Position numbers and translations under genes: made by a program | The notes under the pieces: generated by a model | What the model saw: only the letters and a program-made list of their open reading frames with translations | Database searches by the model: none | Told to the model about the DNA's origin: nothing | Source: Hydrogenophaga sp. IBVHS1 | Lineage (GTDB): Bacteria; Pseudomonadota; Gammaproteobacteria; Burkholderiales; Burkholderiaceae_C | Direction of reading: 5' to 3' | Assembly (NCBI RefSeq): GCF_002127265.1 | Contig: NZ_NFUU01000003.1 | Coordinates: forward strand, 62,001 to 126,000 | Length of the DNA: 64,000 nt | Shown: in pieces, positions 61,383-64,000 of the stretch | Layout: each line of letters starts with the position of its first letter | Numbering within the stretch: position 1 is the first letter of the stretch

Positions 61383-61784
61383 ATGAAACTCGTTAGTGTT
61401 TTGACGCTATCGCTCGCTTTGAGCGGCTGCGGCGTGATGACTGTGAGCACGGATGAGCTGAGACCGGGCTCTGCAGATGGCATCGTCCTCACTACAAATG
61501 GACGTTCATATGATCAAGTCTGGAATGCTGCAACCAGCGCGATGAGCAATGGTATGTCTATTGTGGAAAGCCATAGGCCATCGGGCACTATCAAGTCGAG
61601 GGTTGGGTCTGCCCCAATGGGAAAAGTTGTTGCCATTTTCATAACGCCGACAACACCCGATGCGCGTGAATACAAGGTTCAACTTGTTAGCAAAACTCCA
61701 CAAGGATTCAATGCACCAGAGCGTCGAACGTGGGAGCCCTCTGTTATAAGAGATTTCGAGGCTGCACTGATTAAGACCAAGTGA
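61383..61784 (+). CDS. Lipoprotein, hypothetical
   Basis: A 133-residue protein with lipobox SLALSGC at residues 10-16 and GAGGAG 7 bases before the ATG. The mature part SYDQVWNAATSAMSNGMSIVESHRPSGTI resembles BON/DUF3576-like small envelope proteins. It probably sits in the outer membrane. Paired with the lipoprotein gene just upstream; both are less GC-rich than the core. Confidence 0.77.
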   Translation: MKLVSVLTLSLALSGCGVMTVSTDELRPGSADGIVLTTNGRSYDQVWNAATSAMSNGMSIVESHRPSGTIKSRVGSAPMGKVVAIFITPTTPDAREYKVQLVSKTPQGFNAPERRTWEPSVIRDFEAALIKTK

Positions 61785-62315
61785 TGCGATGAATCAATAA
61801 ATGGTCAACGTAGTTATTCATTTCTAGATGTAACTTATTTGCTGCATTGAAGTCTGACACGGGGCGTAGTTTCTGAATCAGGCTGCGGAAAGCATGTTTC
61901 ATGCGTGCAGCACGTGATTGAGCATGGACATCCTGTCAGTCACGTCAAAGTTTTGGGTTCTCTTTGACCACTGCAAAAGATGAGGCAATCCCGATCAATA
62001 AGATTGCACTCGGGCGACAACAGTTAATGTTGGCTGAGATGCGATAAGTTTTGTGCTTATTCGCTGAACGAGGTGAATAGAACCGACCAAAACTCTGTTG
62101 GGAAATGTACTGCTGAACTCTAAATGCCCCTCCCATGCAGGTGAATCTCTGTTTTGCATTTGATAAGTCTTCTGGCAAGTCCCGAACCGAGAAAGCAGGG
62201 GGTGCCGCCCACCCTCTTTGGAAATTGCTGGGCAGCATCAACGGCGTTTTTGCTGCGCTGCAGCCAGCAATCCGGGGATGGGCGCTAAGCTTTCGCTGAA
62301 CCACCCGACTCCTCC
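61785..62315. other. Intergenic region, no gene seen
   Basis: About 530 bp, AT-richer than the flanks. Open frames on either strand have no ribosome binding site and no protein-like composition. This appears to be the right edge of the acquired region; no direct repeats or attachment site were recognised. Confidence 0.5.
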
Positions 62316-62981
62316 ATGCAGCCAAGTCCCTACGTCATCGTGCTCGACGACCACCCTCTGGTGGGCCGCGGCATGGCGCAGTACCTGCAGTCCATCCACC
62401 CCGCTCTGACGGTGTGCGTGGCCGCCAGCTGGGACGAGGTGCAAGCGCTCCTGCGATCAAGCGGCTGCCCGCTGATGCTGGTGGCCGACGTCTGGCTGGC
62501 CGATAGCAGCAGCCTGGGCTCGCTGGCGCAGTGGCGCTTGCATTGTGGTGAAACGCCGTGGCTGGCCATGAGCGGCGACGATGACCCCTCCGTGCAGCAA
62601 CGCGTGCGGGATTCAGGCGCGCAGGGCTTCGTGCACAAACAGGCCACGCCCGAGTTGTTTGGTCGCGCATTTGCAGCCTTGCTGGCGGGTCAGCGCTGGT
62701 TCGAGTCCGATGCATCGCACTCCGGCTCTGCACCCCGCTCGCGCGAATGGGAAGTTACGCCCGCTGAACTGGGCCTGACGCCGCGACAGGGCGAGATCCT
62801 GGCCCTGGTGCTGCGCGGCCTGCCCAACAAGCGCATTGCGTTGACGCTTGATCTGTCTGAAAGCACGGTGAAAGAACACCTCACCGGCATTCTGGAACGC
62901 CTGGGGGTGAAAACCCGGGTCGAGATACTGACCCACCTGCGTGGACGGCGGCTGGTTCTGGAGCCACCGCCGTGCGCATGA
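62316..62981 (+). CDS. Response regulator, NarL/FixJ-like
   Basis: A 221-residue response regulator. The receiver domain (1-125) has Asp11/Asp12, the phosphoacceptor Asp58 in ADVWLAD, and Lys108 in FVHKQA; the C-terminal LuxR-type helix-turn-helix includes LTPRQGEILALVLRGLPNKRIALTLDLSESTVKEHL. It overlaps the kinase gene by 4 bp (ATGA) and is its likely partner. Confidence 0.92.
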   Translation: MQPSPYVIVLDDHPLVGRGMAQYLQSIHPALTVCVAASWDEVQALLRSSGCPLMLVADVWLADSSSLGSLAQWRLHCGETPWLAMSGDDDPSVQQRVRDSGAQGFVHKQATPELFGRAFAALLAGQRWFESDASHSGSAPRSREWEVTPAELGLTPRQGEILALVLRGLPNKRIALTLDLSESTVKEHLTGILERLGVKTRVEILTHLRGRRLVLEPPPCA

Positions 62982-64000
62982 CCGAAACCTTCGGTCCAAT
63001 GCTGCCCGTCGACACCGGCGATCTGTCGGCCACCGGCAGGGTCCAGATGCTGGATCTGACCTTCGCCCGTCACCGTCTCGGCATTGCGATCATGCCGTTC
63101 GTGGCTGTGCCGCTGGTGTGGTTCCTGTCGCGGCTGCAGGACGCCACATGGTTGGCCGTATGGGCCGGATTCTTCGTTGTGTTTGCGCTGGCGATGCTGG
63201 TCATCGGGCGGCGCTTTGCGCGCGACCTGAAAACGCTCGACGCCGGGTGTGTACTGCGCAAGTGGCAGCACCGCATCGAGCACATCGCGCTGTTGCATGG
63301 AGCGGGTCTGAGCGCGTCCGTGGTGCTCACGGCGGGGCGAGCTCCTTATGAGTTCGAGTTGTTGCTGTTTGCGTCGATGGCCTGCATCGCAGCAGCCAAT
63401 GCCACCCATCAGAACGCGACGATGAGCGTCTTTCTGCGCTTCTTCTTCGCCGGCTGGGTCACATGCACCTTGCTAAGCGTCTGGGCGTTTCCGGCGCATT
63501 GGCCGTATGTATTACCGCTGTGTGTGCTGTTCACCTTTGGGGTGTACCGGGACGCCCTCATCGCCCACCGCTTCTTCGTGGACCAGGTGCGGCTGGAGGA
63601 ACGCAGTCAGCAGCTGATCGAACAGCTCAAGGCAGCTCGGCAAGGCGCCGAGCTTGCACTGCAGGAGAAAAACCTCTTCCTGTCCACCGCCAGCCACGAC
63701 CTGCGTCAGCCGATTCACGCCATGTCCTTGCTGGTGGAAGCCATTGCCCAGCGCAACCGGGAGCCGGGGCTCATGCCGCTGCTGGCCGATCTGAAGACCG
63801 GCATGGATTCGATGAATTTCATGTTCACCTCCTTGCTCGATCTGACCCGGCTGGAGAACGGCATCGTCGAGCAGCGTGCGGCCCCGGTGGCACTCAAGGG
63901 TTTGCTGCGCGACACCGCAACTCTGTTCAGGGAGCAGGCGGGCCAGCGCGGTCTGGCGCTGCGCATTCGGTTGCCGCGTCAGGAAGCCCACGTGTGGGCC
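62978..64000 (+). CDS. Membrane sensor histidine kinase, partial (runs off right edge)
   Basis: The first 341 codons are in the window. Six hydrophobic segments (between residues about 30 and 195) form a multi-pass sensor, followed by a coiled coil (QVRLEERSQQLIEQLKAA) and the H-box with His240 in TASHDLRQPIHAMSLLVE, of the DHp type seen in hybrid kinases. The ATP-binding and any receiver domains are outside. The ATG overlaps the response-regulator stop by 4 bp. Confidence 0.9.
   Translation, partial: MTETFGPMLPVDTGDLSATGRVQMLDLTFARHRLGIAIMPFVAVPLVWFLSRLQDATWLAVWAGFFVVFALAMLVIGRRFARDLKTLDAGCVLRKWQHRIEHIALLHGAGLSASVVLTAGRAPYEFELLLFASMACIAAANATHQNATMSVFLRFFFAGWVTCTLLSVWAFPAHWPYVLPLCVLFTFGVYRDALIAHRFFVDQVRLEERSQQLIEQLKAARQGAELALQEKNLFLSTASHDLRQPIHAMSLLVEAIAQRNREPGLMPLLADLKTGMDSMNFMFTSLLDLTRLENGIVEQRAAPVALKGLLRDTATLFREQAGQRGLALRIRLPRQEAHVWA

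Noticed and set aside
1-64000. CRISPR arrays, rRNA and tRNA genes
   Set aside because: No regularly spaced direct repeats and no recognisable rRNA or tRNA sequence were seen by eye; a dedicated scan could still find a tRNA.

Overview
The window is GC-rich, densely packed bacterial DNA. Gene content points to a betaproteobacterium of the Burkholderiales, most likely Comamonadaceae and possibly Hydrogenophaga-like: the gshA/gshB glutathione set, a Tat-type TakP-like TRAP transporter, malate synthase G, many LysR and IclR regulators and CaiB-type CoA transferases. The taxon is an inference from protein families; no rRNA or tRNA gene was recognised.

Region 1, about 1-46.8 kb, is core-like with high GC. 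It opens with a minus-strand acyl carrier protein / ketosynthase / acyl carrier protein group and a divergent PAP2 phosphatase. Next come a LysR-GNAT pair and a CoA-transferase / HMG-CoA-lyase pair diverging from an IclR regulator, which probably degrade a branched acid. Malate synthase G (glcB) follows, then a LysR gene and a DUF4143-type AAA ATPase whose promoter and start codon lie inside a palindrome. From 14.0 to 19.5 kb a sigma-54-like promoter precedes a TRAP transporter, a TauE/SafE permease and a GGT-family Ntn hydrolase. Then come an enoyl-CoA hydratase, an acyltransferase-3 with an SGNH hydrolase, an MFS pump, a class II glutamine amidotransferase and a NitT/TauT-type ABC importer. 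From 27.5 to 33 kb small envelope proteins predominate, two of them only 24 and 37 residues long. From 32.8 to 38.5 kb gshA-kup-benE-gshB-VF530 lie on one strand, so glutathione synthesis and potassium uptake share a cluster. proA, a GST, creA, a phytase-like esterase, a methyltransferase/HxlR pair and a toxin-antitoxin module follow.

Region 2, about 46.8-62.3 kb, is accessory: lower GC, many orphan genes, gene scars and an IS21 remnant. Between 48.0 and 49.9 kb four consecutive small lipoprotein or membrane-protein genes each carry a copy of a 20-bp element just upstream, in the orientation of the gene. A rhomboid protease with extra domains, a LysR-linked group (Nim-like flavoprotein, GNAT, ACT-domain protein, unknown protein), an HSL-type esterase and a lipoprotein with seven internal repeats of two kinds lie further right.

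Region 3, about 62.3 kb to the end, returns to core-like composition with a NarL-type response regulator translationally coupled to a sensor kinase that runs off the window.

Start sites were chosen from visible Shine-Dalgarno sequences, signal peptides and overlaps. All family names come from reading motifs by eye; no database search was made.
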